Shown here: in pieces, positions 44,000 to 51,609 of the stretch | How the letters are laid out: each line of letters starts with the position of its first letter | Numbering within the stretch: position 1 is the stretch's first letter | DNA from: Elioraea rosea | GTDB taxonomy: Bacteria > Pseudomonadota > Alphaproteobacteria > Acetobacterales > Acetobacteraceae | Length of the DNA: 64,000 bases | NCBI RefSeq assembly: GCF_007644105.1 | Contig: NZ_VFAC01000005.1 | Span: 1 to 64,000 of the forward strand | Direction of reading: 5' to 3' | Translations under genes and position numbers: made by a program | Notes under the pieces: generated by a model | Seen by the model: the letters and a program-made list of their open reading frames with translations, nothing else | Told to the model about the DNA's origin: nothing | Databases searched by the model: none

Positions 44000-45856
44000 T
44001 CAGCCGCCGCTGCGCCGGGCTTCGGCGAGCCGTGCCTCGCGCGCGGTGTCGACCCACCAGGTGTCGAAGCCGAGCCCATAGCGCGGCGGCGTGGCCGGCC
44101 TGTCGAACTTGTCCCAGAAGGCGACGCGGAACACGCGGCTGTGCCAGTGCGGCACGACGTAGTGGCCCCAGAGAAGCACGCGGTCGAGCGCGCGGGTGCG
44201 CGTGATCAGCTGCTCGCGGTCCGGCGCGTTGATGACGAGCTCGACGAGCTCGTCGATCACGGGATCGCACACGCCAATCGTGTTGCGCGAGCCTTCGAGC
44301 TTCGCCTTCTCGCAGGTCCAGTAGTCGCGCTGCTCGTTGCCTGGCGAGAGCGACTGGCCGAACACGTCCACCGTCATGTCGAAATCGAAGCTGTCCGTTC
44401 GCGCCTGGTACTGCGCGGTGTCCACCGTTCGCGTCCGCATCTCGATGCCGAGGCGCTGGAGCTGCTGGGCATAGGGCAGGGCCACGCGCTCGAAGCTTGG
44501 CGAGGACAGCAGCATCTCGAAGCTGAACGGCTCGCCGCGGGCGTTGACGAGGCGCTGGTTGCGCACCGTCCACCCCGCCTGCTGCAGGAGCGTCAGCGCG
44601 CGGCGGAGATTGTCGCGGTTGTTGCCCGAGCCGTCCGTCACCGGAAGCTTGAACTCGGTGGTGAACACCTCCTCCGGGACCTTGCCGCGGAAGCGCTCGA
44701 GCAGGGCAAGCTCCTCGCCCTGAGGCAGGCCGGAGGAGGCGAGCTCGCTATTCGAGAAGTATGAGCTCGTCCGCGCGTAGGCATCGAAGAAGAGGTTGCG
44801 GTTCGACCACTCGAAGTCGAAGGCGAGCATCAGCGCCTCGCGCACCCGCCTGTCCTTGAACAGCGGGCGGCGGATGTTCATCGCGAAGGCCTGCATGCCG
44901 GTGGGCAGCTCGTGGCGGATCTCCTCGAGCTTCACGAGGCCGCGGCGGCGGGCGGGGAAGTCGTAGCCCGTCGCCCATTCCTTGGCGACGTTCTCCGCAC
45001 GGAAGTCGATCTGGCCTGCCTTGAACGCCTCGAAGGCGACCGTTGCGTCACGGAAATACTCGTAGCGCATCACGTCGAAATTGTCGGTGCCGCGTTCGGA
45101 GGGAAGGTCCTTGGCCCACCAGTCCGCGACGCGGCGATACGTTACCGTCCTCCCCGCCTCGAACCGGTCGACGCGGTAGGCGCCCGAGCCGAGCGGCGGC
45201 TCGAGAAGGGGGCGGGTGAAGTCGCGCCCCTCCCACCAGTGCTTGGGCAGGATCATGAGCTGGCCGAGGATGAGCGGCAGCTCGCGGTTCGCGCCGTCGC
45301 GGAAGCGGAACACAGCGCGCCGCTGCCCCTCGGCAACCGCCTCCGTCACGTCGCCCCAGTAGGCGCGATAGAACGGCCGCCCGTTCTGGCGAAGCGTGTC
45401 GAAGGTCCACACCACGTCGTCTGCCGTGATGGGCCGGCCGTCGTGCCACACGGCCTTGGGGTTGATCTCGAACGCGACCCACGTGCCGTCGCGCGCGATC
45501 TCGACCCATTCGGCCAGGTTGGCGTACTCGGTACTCGCCTCGTCCTGCGAGGATTTCAGCAGCGTCATCCAGACGCCGCCGATGCCTGCGGCGGCGACGC
45601 CGCGGACGATGAACGGGTTGAAGCTGTCGTAGCTGCCGATGGCAGCGAGCGTCACCTCGCCGCCCTTCGGCGCATTCGGGTTCACGTACGAGAAGTGCGT
45701 GAAGTCGGGCGGATAGCGCGGCTCGCCGAGAAGGCTCAGCGCGTGCGTCCGGACGGAGCCGGCGGGAGCCTGGGCGGCGGCCGGGCGCAGCCCGGCCGGA
45801 AGCGAGGCCGCGACGGGCACGGCCAGGGACGCCGAAACGATCTCGCGACGACGCAT
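44000..45856 (-). CDS. yejA: YejA-type oligopeptide-binding protein
   Basis: This is a 618 aa periplasmic family 5 solute-binding protein, the first gene of the yej operon. The signal peptide is MRRREIVSASLAVPVAASLP with a processing region at AAAQAPA; GGAGGAG precedes ATG 45856. YejA-type features include YPPDFTHFSYVNPNAPKGGE near the mature N-terminus, SYDSFNPFIVRG, WHDGRPITADDVVWTFDTL and the C-terminal PPRYGLGFDTWW. The protein should deliver oligopeptides to YejBE. The spacer upstream (45857-45981) probably holds the operon promoter. Confidence 0.94.
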   Translation of the reverse strand: MRRREIVSASLAVPVAASLPAGLRPAAAQAPAGSVRTHALSLLGEPRYPPDFTHFSYVNPNAPKGGEVTLAAIGSYDSFNPFIVRGVAAAGIGGVWMTLLKSSQDEASTEYANLAEWVEIARDGTWVAFEINPKAVWHDGRPITADDVVWTFDTLRQNGRPFYRAYWGDVTEAVAEGQRRAVFRFRDGANRELPLILGQLMILPKHWWEGRDFTRPLLEPPLGSGAYRVDRFEAGRTVTYRRVADWWAKDLPSERGTDNFDVMRYEYFRDATVAFEAFKAGQIDFRAENVAKEWATGYDFPARRRGLVKLEEIRHELPTGMQAFAMNIRRPLFKDRRVREALMLAFDFEWSNRNLFFDAYARTSSYFSNSELASSGLPQGEELALLERFRGKVPEEVFTTEFKLPVTDGSGNNRDNLRRALTLLQQAGWTVRNQRLVNARGEPFSFEMLLSSPSFERVALPYAQQLQRLGIEMRTRTVDTAQYQARTDSFDFDMTVDVFGQSLSPGNEQRDYWTCEKAKLEGSRNTIGVCDPVIDELVELVINAPDREQLITRTRALDRVLLWGHYVVPHWHSRVFRVAFWDKFDRPATPPRYGLGFDTWWVDTAREARLAEARRSGG

Positions 45857-45981
45857 CCTGCTCTCCTCCCGCGTTGACCTCACGGCGATTAGATCATCGA
45901 CAGCGATGCGCCCCGCAAGGGAGAACGGCCGGGCCGCTGCGTCACGCTCGCGCCAGAAGCCTCACGCGGGGGCAAACTTGC

Positions 45982-46776
45982 TCACGAACCCGAAAGGATC
46001 GCCAGTGCCTCGGCATGCAGCGCTGCGGAGCCGGCGGCAAGCACCGAGCCATCCGCCCCCGGGCGAAGCGGCCTGCCGGACCAGTCGGTGATCACCCCGC
46101 CCGCGCCTTCGACAACGGGCACGATCGCCGCCCAGTCCCAGATCTTGTAGGTCGTCTCGGCCACCAGATCGACCGTGCCGAGGGCAAGAAGCCCGTGCGC
46201 GTAGCAGTCCCCGCCCCAGGTCACCTGCGCGACGCGGGCAGCGAGCCGCTCCCAGCGCGGGCGCGTCTCTGCGGTGAAGAGGTCGAGCGTCGTGCAGGAG
46301 AGCTGCGCATCGGCGAGCGCAACATCCTGCCGCGTGCCGCAGGGGGCGGCGAGGCCAGGCGGCGCGCTGAACCGCGTCGGCCGCCCAGCGAGGCCGACCC
46401 AGCGCTCGCCGGTGATCGGCTGGTTGATCACGCCGAGCACGGGCACGCCCTCGTGCAGGAGCGCGATCAGTGTGCCGAAGCTCGGGCGGCCGGTGATGAA
46501 GCTCTTCGTGCCGTCGATCGGGTCGAGCACCCACTGGAAGGGGCTCTCCTCCCGCTCCGGGCCGAACTCCTCGCCGAGGATGCCATGCTCGGGAAACCGC
46601 TCCGACAGAAGCGCGCGGATGGCCTTCTCCGCGGCACGGTCGGCCGCGGTGACGGGGCTTGCATCGCCCTTGCGGACGATGCCGATGCGTTCGCGGAAGA
46701 AGGGGCGGATGACGGCAGCCGCAACGTCGGCCGCCGCTTCGGCGACGCGCGCCGCGGCCTCGAGGTCGTGCCCCAC
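45982..46776 (-). CDS. hisN: Inositol monophosphatase family, histidinol-phosphatase (HisN) type
   Basis: This is a 264 aa Mg-dependent phosphatase. Metal site motifs are visible: ILGEEFGPE (Glu-Glu), WVLDPIDGTKSFITGRPSFG (Asp-x-Ile-Asp-Gly-Thr) and TYKIWDWAAIVPVVEGAGG (Trp-Asp). The insertion-free length and KSFITGRPSFG resemble the alphaproteobacterial HisN that dephosphorylates histidinol phosphate; an inositol phosphatase remains possible. GTG 46776 begins 8 bp after the cytochrome c stop. There are no other his genes nearby. Confidence 0.85.
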   Translation of the reverse strand: MGHDLEAAARVAEAAADVAAAVIRPFFRERIGIVRKGDASPVTAADRAAEKAIRALLSERFPEHGILGEEFGPEREESPFQWVLDPIDGTKSFITGRPSFGTLIALLHEGVPVLGVINQPITGERWVGLAGRPTRFSAPPGLAAPCGTRQDVALADAQLSCTTLDLFTAETRPRWERLAARVAQVTWGGDCYAHGLLALGTVDLVAETTYKIWDWAAIVPVVEGAGGVITDWSGRPLRPGADGSVLAAGSAALHAEALAILSGS

Positions 46777-46784
46777 CGCCGCGC

Positions 46785-47324
46785 TCAGGGCAGCGGCTTC
46801 GGCTCGGCCGCGAGCGAGCGGAGATAGGCGATCACGTCGGCGCGCTGGGCGGCCGAGGAGATGCCGTTGAACGCCATGCGGGTGCCCGGCGCATAGGCGC
46901 GCGGACCGGCGAGGAACTTGTTCAGTTCCTCATAGTCCCACGGCTTGTCGCGCATGCCGGCAATCGCGGGCGAGTAGTTGAACCCCTCGGCATGGGCGTG
47001 CGGCGCGCCGACGATGCCCCAGAGGTTGGGGCCGACGCCGTTGCGGCCGCCCTCGTTGAAGCTGTGGCAGGAGGCGCACTGGCGCTGCGCCAGGGTCTGG
47101 CCGTTCTGCGGATTGGCGGCGGCAAGCAGCGGGGCGATCGGCTCGATGGCAGGCGCCGCCGGGGCGGCCGGCGCGCCCGCGGGAGGTTCGGGCGCGGCGA
47201 TCTGCAGGACGGACTGCTCGAGCCGGTGCGGGTGGACGATCGTGTTGCCGATGATCCCGGTCACCATGAAAAGGATGCCGGCCACCAGGATCGCGGCGAC
47301 CGCCTTGTTCATCTCCATGCTCAT
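46785..47324 (-). CDS. Membrane-anchored c-type cytochrome (CycM/c552-like)
   Basis: This is a 179 aa electron carrier. The N-terminal helix KAVAAILVAGILFMVTGIIG is an uncleaved anchor. An Ala/Pro-rich linker (about residues 42-66) leads to a class I cytochrome c domain: heme site RQCASCHSFNEGG, then GPNLWGIVGAPHAH and the axial Met in PGTRMAFNGIS. The layout matches CycM, which links the bc1 complex to aa3 oxidase in alphaproteobacteria. The start is taken at ATG 47324 (MSMEMNKAV); ATG 47357 is an alternative. The gene is divergent from kdsB. Confidence 0.92.
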   Translation of the reverse strand: MSMEMNKAVAAILVAGILFMVTGIIGNTIVHPHRLEQSVLQIAAPEPPAGAPAAPAAPAIEPIAPLLAAANPQNGQTLAQRQCASCHSFNEGGRNGVGPNLWGIVGAPHAHAEGFNYSPAIAGMRDKPWDYEELNKFLAGPRAYAPGTRMAFNGISSAAQRADVIAYLRSLAAEPKPLP

Positions 47325-47498
47325 CGCGCCAGCACCACCCTTTTCGTCACGCGCCATGCGCGCCCCCGGCGCCCCGCCCGTGCCGGCGGGGGCTTCCCAG
47401 GAGCGCAGCCGTCCATTAGGCCATCGCCCGCGACCTCTCAACCCTTCTCGCCGCCGAAACCGCGCGGCAGGACGTCACGAAGCCCAGGCACCGGATAC

Positions 47499-48239
47499 GT
47501 GAACCCCATCGTCCTTATCCCAGCCCGCATGGCGTCCTCCCGCCTGCCGGGCAAGCCGCTCGCGACCATCGCCGGCCGCCCGATGATCGCCCATGTGCTC
47601 GACCGCGCCCGCGAGGCCGGCGTCGGCCCGGTTGCCGTCGCCTGCGCCGAGGAGGAGATCGCCGAGGCCGTCCGCGCTGCCGGCGGCGTCGCGGTGATCA
47701 CCGACGCCGCGTTGCCCTCCGGGTCGGACCGGTGCTTCGCCGCCCTCGCCGCCCTCGACCCGGAGGGACGCCACGACGTGGTGGTGAACCTCCAGGGCGA
47801 CCTGCCGACGCTCGACCCCTCCGCCATCCGTGCCGTGCTCGGCCCGCTCGAGGACCCGCAGGTGGACATCGCCACGCTGGTGACCGCGATCCACGATGCC
47901 TCGGAGGCGATGGCGCCCAACTTCGTCAAGGCAGCCGTGGTGTTCGGCGAGGGGCAGGCTGCCGCGCGGGCGCTCTATTTCTCCCGCCTTCCCGTGCCCT
48001 ACGGGCCCGGCCCGCTCTGGCACCACATCGGCATCTACGCCTGGCGGCGCTCGGCGCTTGCCCGGTTCGTAACCCTTCCCCCCTCCGGTCTCGAGCAGCG
48101 CGAGAAGCTCGAGCAGCTCCGCGCCATGGAGGCGGGGATGACCATCGCCTGCGCGCAGATCGACAGCGCGCCGTTCGGCGTCGACACGCCGGAGGACCTC
48201 GCGCGCGCGCGCCAGCTCATCGAAGGAACCGCACGGTGA
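47499..48239 (+). CDS. kdsB: 3-deoxy-manno-octulosonate cytidylyltransferase
   Basis: KdsB activates Kdo as CMP-Kdo for lipopolysaccharide core synthesis in the cytosol. This 246 aa protein has the expected N-terminal loop IPARMASSRLPGKPLATIAG, PSGSDRCFAAL, the metal motif VVNLQGDLPTLDP, HHIGIYAWRRSAL and the C-terminal Asp in FGVDTPEDLARA. The start is GTG 47499 with a poor ribosome site; the protein length matches E. coli KdsB (248 aa). The stop overlaps the pheA start (GTGA), so LPS and phenylalanine genes are translationally coupled. Confidence 0.95.
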   Translation: MNPIVLIPARMASSRLPGKPLATIAGRPMIAHVLDRAREAGVGPVAVACAEEEIAEAVRAAGGVAVITDAALPSGSDRCFAALAALDPEGRHDVVVNLQGDLPTLDPSAIRAVLGPLEDPQVDIATLVTAIHDASEAMAPNFVKAAVVFGEGQAAARALYFSRLPVPYGPGPLWHHIGIYAWRRSALARFVTLPPSGLEQREKLEQLRAMEAGMTIACAQIDSAPFGVDTPEDLARARQLIEGTAR

Positions 48240-49087
48240 CGGAGAAGATCGCCTTCCAGGGCCTGCCGGGGGCCTATTCCGACCTCGCCTGCCGCAACGC
48301 CTACCCCGACCTCGAGACGCTCCCCTGCCCGAGCTTCGAGGACGCGATCGCCGCGGTGCGCGAGGGCCGGGCACGGCTCGCCATGCTGCCCTGCGAGAAC
48401 AGCCTGGCCGGCCGGGTGCCCGACATCCACCGCCTTCTGCCAGACAGCGGGCTGCACGTGGTGGCAGAGCAGTTCCAGCGCGTCGAGCACTGCCTGCTCG
48501 CGCCGAAGGGGGCGACGATCGCGGGGCTGAAGCGCGCGCGGAGCCATGCCGTCGCGCTCGGCCAGGTGCGCAACGTGCTCAGGGAGCTGAACCTCACCCC
48601 CATCATCGAGGCAGACACCGCCGGCGCGGCGGCGCATGTGGCCGAGATGGGCGGCACGGAGGACGCCGCCATCGCCTCCTCGCTCGCGGGCGAGATCTAC
48701 GGGCTCGAGATCCTCCGCCACAACGTCGAGGACGCGGCCCACAACACCACTCGCTTCTATGTCATGGCGCGCGAGGCCGCGCCGCCGCCGCCCGAGACGC
48801 CGGGGCTGATGACGACCTTCGTTTTCCGGGTCCGCAACGTCCCCGCCGCCCTCTACAAGGCGCTCGGCGGGTTCGCCACCAACGGCGTGAACATGACCAA
48901 GCTCGAGAGCTACATGGTCGGCGGCGCCTTCACCGCAACGCAGTTCCTCTGCGACGTCGAGGGCCACCCCGAGCAGGGGCCGCTGCGCCGCGCGCTCGAG
49001 GAACTGCAGTTCTTCTCGCGCGAGGCGCGGATCCTCGGCGTCTACCCGGCGCACCCCTATCGCGACGAGATGGGCGCGGGAGACTGA
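48236..49087 (+). CDS. pheA: Prephenate dehydratase
   Basis: This 283 aa enzyme converts prephenate to phenylpyruvate, the committed step to phenylalanine. The catalytic domain shows FQGLPGAYSDLA at the start, MLPCENSLAGRVPDIH and the HNTTRFYVMA motif with the TRF Thr. A C-terminal ACT domain (PAALYKALGGFATNGVNMTK, LES) should give feedback inhibition by Phe. There is no chorismate mutase domain, so the enzyme is monofunctional as in most alphaproteobacteria. GTG 48236 lies inside the kdsB stop. Confidence 0.95.
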   Translation: MTEKIAFQGLPGAYSDLACRNAYPDLETLPCPSFEDAIAAVREGRARLAMLPCENSLAGRVPDIHRLLPDSGLHVVAEQFQRVEHCLLAPKGATIAGLKRARSHAVALGQVRNVLRELNLTPIIEADTAGAAAHVAEMGGTEDAAIASSLAGEIYGLEILRHNVEDAAHNTTRFYVMAREAAPPPPETPGLMTTFVFRVRNVPAALYKALGGFATNGVNMTKLESYMVGGAFTATQFLCDVEGHPEQGPLRRALEELQFFSREARILGVYPAHPYRDEMGAGD

Positions 49088-49096
49088 GCCGGCGCC

Positions 49097-49627
49097 TCAG
49101 CCCAGCCGGGCGTCGTACTCGTCCTTGAGCCTGAGCCAGCCCTCCCAGAACGGCTCTGCCTCGCGGCCCTCGGCGACGGCTCGCAGCACGTCGAGATGCA
49201 TGTGCCAGCCCGCCGCGACCTTCAGCATCGTCGGGCGATCAGGCAGGCGTCGGTGAACGAGGGTCAGCAGCACCCGAGCCCCGCGCGGCTCTAGGCTGAA
49301 GGACACCTCGCCGCTTTCGCCCCAGGCGATGACGAGGTGCCGGGGGGGGTCGACCGCGATGATTCGGCTCGCCATGCTGTGCTCCTCGGGGAACCCCTCC
49401 GGCCGCCGGCTTGGCCGGGCACTCAGGTCGTCGTTCCGCCAGGTCAGGGTGAAGGCCGCGCCCTCCCGCAGCTCCATCGTCCCCGCGGCGAGCCACTTGC
49501 TGCGCAGCTCCCCATCGGTCAGGTAGCGCCAGACGCGGTCCACCGGCCCAGGCAGAATCCTCTGGATGGTGAGCGTCGCGGGCTCGATCAGCCTGCCATA
49601 GGCGTCGATCTCGGCGGTCTCGGTCAT
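49097..49627 (-). CDS. SRPBCC (AHSA1-type) protein
   Basis: This is a 176 aa helix-grip (START-like) protein. Typical elements are ATLTIQRILPGPVDRVWRYL, ELRSKWLAAGTMELREGAAF, VDPPRHLVIAWGES and MLKVAAGWHMHLDVLRAVA. Such proteins bind hydrophobic ligands in a deep pocket, and their reaction is unknown. ATG 49627 overlaps the ArsR regulator stop (ATGA), the common ArsR-SRPBCC pair. Expression is therefore probably controlled by the operators at 49982-50037. Confidence 0.92.
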   Translation of the reverse strand: MTETAEIDAYGRLIEPATLTIQRILPGPVDRVWRYLTDGELRSKWLAAGTMELREGAAFTLTWRNDDLSARPSRRPEGFPEEHSMASRIIAVDPPRHLVIAWGESGEVSFSLEPRGARVLLTLVHRRLPDRPTMLKVAAGWHMHLDVLRAVAEGREAEPFWEGWLRLKDEYDARLG

Positions 49628-49989
49628 CGGTCATCTCCTTTGGATGGGGAGGGGCGGGCGGCGTCCTCGGCGCGGAGCAGCCGGTCGAGCGTGTCGAGGC
49701 GGGATGTCCAGAACGCCTCGTAGAGCGAGAGCCATTCATGGGCGGAGGCGAGCGGCCCAGGCTCGAGGCGGCAGAGATGGGTCCGCCCGCGCACCTCGCG
49801 GCGGATCAGCCCTGCCTTCTCGAGCGCCTTGATGTGCTTCGACGCGGCGGCGAGCGAGATGGCGAAGGGCCGGGCAAGCTCGCCGACGGTGCGCTCCCCG
49901 GCCATGAGCTCACCGAGCATCTGCCGGCGCGTGGCGTCGCCGAGGGCATGGAACACGGCATTGAGCTCGGGCTGGCGTCGTTCAACCAT
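49624..49989 (-). CDS. ArsR family transcriptional regulator
   Basis: This is a 121 aa winged-helix repressor. The core is FHALGDATRRQMLGELMAGE, then TVGELARPFAISLAAASKHI as the recognition helix and GLIRREVRGRTHLCRL as the wing. No Cys pair for metal sensing (ELCVCDL type) is present, so it belongs to the non-metal group that travels with SRPBCC proteins. ATG 49989 sits about where transcription should begin from the TTGACA/AATATT promoter, so the mRNA may be leaderless. A TTG at 50025 in frame overlaps the -35 and is rejected. Confidence 0.92.
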   Translation of the reverse strand: MVERRQPELNAVFHALGDATRRQMLGELMAGERTVGELARPFAISLAAASKHIKALEKAGLIRREVRGRTHLCRLEPGPLASAHEWLSLYEAFWTSRLDTLDRLLRAEDAARPSPSKGDDR

Positions 49990-49997
49990 ACGGTTGA
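49982..49997. promoter_or_regulatory. Operator A of the ArsR-SRPBCC operon
   Basis: TCAACCATACGGTTGA: the dyad TCAACC-N4-GGTTGA covers the predicted transcription start and the ArsR start codon. With the flanking base on each side it extends to TTCAACC / GGTTGAA, 7-bp arms. It is nearly identical to operator B, 40 bp away centre to centre. Binding by the adjacent ArsR protein is inferred. Confidence 0.7.
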
Positions 49998-50025
49998 ATA
50001 TTCCATCGTGCCTTCTGAATGTCAA
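49997..50025 (-). promoter_or_regulatory. Sigma70-type promoter of arsR-SRPBCC
   Basis: On the minus strand TTGACA (50025-50020) is followed after 17 bases by AATATT (50002-49997), or after 16 by GAATAT. The -35 is a perfect consensus, rare in this GC-rich window. The expected start point is near 49990, next to the ArsR ATG at 49989. The -35 lies inside operator B and the -10 touches operator A. Confidence 0.75.
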
Positions 50026-50037
50026 CCAGTTGGTTGA
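50022..50037. promoter_or_regulatory. Operator B of the ArsR-SRPBCC operon
   Basis: TCAACCAGTTGGTTGA: 7-bp arms TCAACCA / TGGTTGA with a 2-base centre, overlapping the -35 hexamer. It shares TCAACCA and GGTTGA with operator A. Two near-identical dyads bracketing one promoter are strong evidence of a cooperative repressor site. Confidence 0.7.
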
Positions 50038-50072
50038 ACGATCAGCCGATCAACGTCTGGTAGAGGGCTCGC

Positions 50073-50462
50073 TCAGTAGCCCGACGGCCTGGGCGGGTCG
50101 GGCGTGCCGATCGGCGTGGTCGGCGGCGGCACCGTATCGTCGGGCGAGAAGCTCGTCGGGTTCACCCGCGCGACCCCGCCTGGTGCCTGGGCCAGCGCGC
50201 CTTCACGCACGAGGCACCCGATGAAGGCGTTGCGCTCGGCATCGGCGAGCTCGTTCTGCCAGCGGGCATGGGCGTCGCCATAAGTGGGCGGCACCTGCCT
50301 TCGACCCAGCGCACGGACTCGCGGGCTATCGAGCGCCTCCGCCCGGCAACGCGACACGCGCGGGTCGTTGGCCGCAACGCCCTCGGGCGGTGCGAGGGTG
50401 GACCGCGACGCGCAGGCGCCGAGCGCAAGCAGCCCGACGAGGATGAGCGCACGCCCGGTCAT
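50073..50462 (-). CDS. Small putative lipoprotein
   Basis: This is a 129 aa protein of unknown function. The signal MTGRALILVGLLALGAC ends in a lipobox (LGAC). The mature part contains two Cys (RVSRCRAEAL and FIGCLVREGAL) that could form a disulfide, RWQNELADAERNAF, and a Pro/Thr-rich C-terminal tail (DDTVPPPTTPIGTP). It overlaps the nudC stop by four bases, so it is co-transcribed downstream of nudC. I do not recognise a family. Confidence 0.75.
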   Translation of the reverse strand: MTGRALILVGLLALGACASRSTLAPPEGVAANDPRVSRCRAEALDSPRVRALGRRQVPPTYGDAHARWQNELADAERNAFIGCLVREGALAQAPGGVARVNPTSFSPDDTVPPPTTPIGTPDPPRPSGY

Positions 50463-51391
50463 TCCACCCAGTCCTCGATGAGGCGCCGTGCGATGCTGTC
50501 GATGCGCGGCAGCCTGAGGCCGAGCGCGTCGATGTTCCGGATCTCATCGCGCGTGAACCAGCGCGCGTCCATCAGCTCCTCGCTGTCGACCGTCAGCGCC
50601 GCATCGTCGGCCACGGCGTAGAAGCCGAGCATGATCGAGGAGGGGAACGGCCAGGGCTGGCTCGAATGGTAGGTGACGTCGCGCACGCGCACGCCGGCCT
50701 CCTCGAACACCTCGCGCGCGACGGCCTCCTCGAGGCTCTCGCCAGGCTCAACGAAGCCGGCGAGCGTCGAGTACATCTTCACCATCGGGAAGCGGTGGCT
50801 GTGCGCGAGCAGGCAGCGCTCCACACCCTCGGCATCGGTGTGCGACACGAGCATGATCACGGCAGGGTCGGTGCGGGGGAAATGCACCGCGCTGCATTTC
50901 GGGCAGACCATCGAGTGGCCGCCGCTTCTCGGCGCGCACTGGCTGCCGCAGACGCCGCAGAACAGGTTCCGCGTACGCCAGTGCATCAGCCCGCGCGCAT
51001 GCGCGAGCACCGACGCTTCAGAGGCATCGAGCTGCCCAGCCACCTGCCGCAGATCGGTGAACTCGACGCGTCCGAGCTCGGCAAAAAGGGGGGCGGGGTC
51101 ATCCTCGTCCGACAGGTCGAGCGCGAACACAGCCCGACCGTTCCAGACGCCGAGGAAGGCATGCGGCCGCTGCTCGATGCCGACCGCGGCGGCGGCAAGC
51201 GTGGTGAGCAGCACGGCTTCCGGCGTGCCGGTCTCGACGCTGCGCAGAAGCGACTTCGCCCGCCAGACGGGGACGTAGAGCGTCTCCCCATCCGCAAGGG
51301 CAGCAGCAAGGAACGCGGCATCGTCGCGCCGGTTCGAGGCACGGTCGAGCGGGCTGCCGGTGTAGCTGTTCGGACGACTGGCGCGGCGCAT
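50459..51391 (-). CDS. nudC: NAD(+) diphosphatase / NADH pyrophosphatase (Nudix)
   Basis: NudC hydrolyses NAD(H) and removes NAD caps from RNA. This 310 aa protein has the NudC N-terminal domain, a four-Cys zinc ribbon (FCGVCGSQCAP ... MVCPKCSAVHFPR), the Nudix box GFVEPGESLEEAVAREVFEE ending AGVRV, and the diagnostic SQPWPFPSS. ATG 51391 is chosen for homology length (MRRASRPNSYTGSPLDRAS); an upstream in-frame ATG at 51445 is possible. The gene diverges from the SRP RNA gene. Confidence 0.93.
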   Translation of the reverse strand: MRRASRPNSYTGSPLDRASNRRDDAAFLAAALADGETLYVPVWRAKSLLRSVETGTPEAVLLTTLAAAAVGIEQRPHAFLGVWNGRAVFALDLSDEDDPAPLFAELGRVEFTDLRQVAGQLDASEASVLAHARGLMHWRTRNLFCGVCGSQCAPRSGGHSMVCPKCSAVHFPRTDPAVIMLVSHTDAEGVERCLLAHSHRFPMVKMYSTLAGFVEPGESLEEAVAREVFEEAGVRVRDVTYHSSQPWPFPSSIMLGFYAVADDAALTVDSEELMDARWFTRDEIRNIDALGLRLPRIDSIARRLIEDWVE

Positions 51392-51502
51392 GGGTTTCGC
51401 GCGGCAAGGTGCCACGCCGATCCGGCCCCGTCCATGCACCGCCATACAGGTCCTGCGCCGGCCGGGGGTGGCCGCGCGGGGCGGCATCGTGCTAGAGGAA
51501 AT

Positions 51503-51602
51503 GTGGGAGGTTGGTGGCGGACGGGCTCCTCGCCAACCGGTCAGGTCCGGAAGGAAGCAGCCGTAACGGGTTCTTGCCCGGGTCGTTCGCCAGCCTCCCA
51601 CC
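51503..51602 (+). ncRNA. ffs: Signal recognition particle RNA, small bacterial type (4.5S)
   Basis: This RNA scaffolds Ffh to target membrane proteins co-translationally. The invariant domain IV core GGTCAGGTCCGGAAGGAAGC begins at 51539, with the GGAA tetraloop at 51549-51552. The 5' end GTGGGAGG (51503-51510) pairs with CCTCCCAC (51594-51601) and the hairpin closes between, giving about 100 nt, normal for the small SRP RNA. There is no Alu domain. The 3' end lies only 8 bases from the dnaX ATG, so the two may share a transcript that must be processed. A CTAGAG at 51492-51497 is a possible -10 element. Confidence 0.96.
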
Positions 51603-51609
51603 TCCCCGC

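Noticed and set aside
51511-51609. dnaX start upstream inside the SRP RNA
   Set aside because: The open frame extends into the 4.5S RNA by chance. The RNA sequence and pairing explain that stretch fully.
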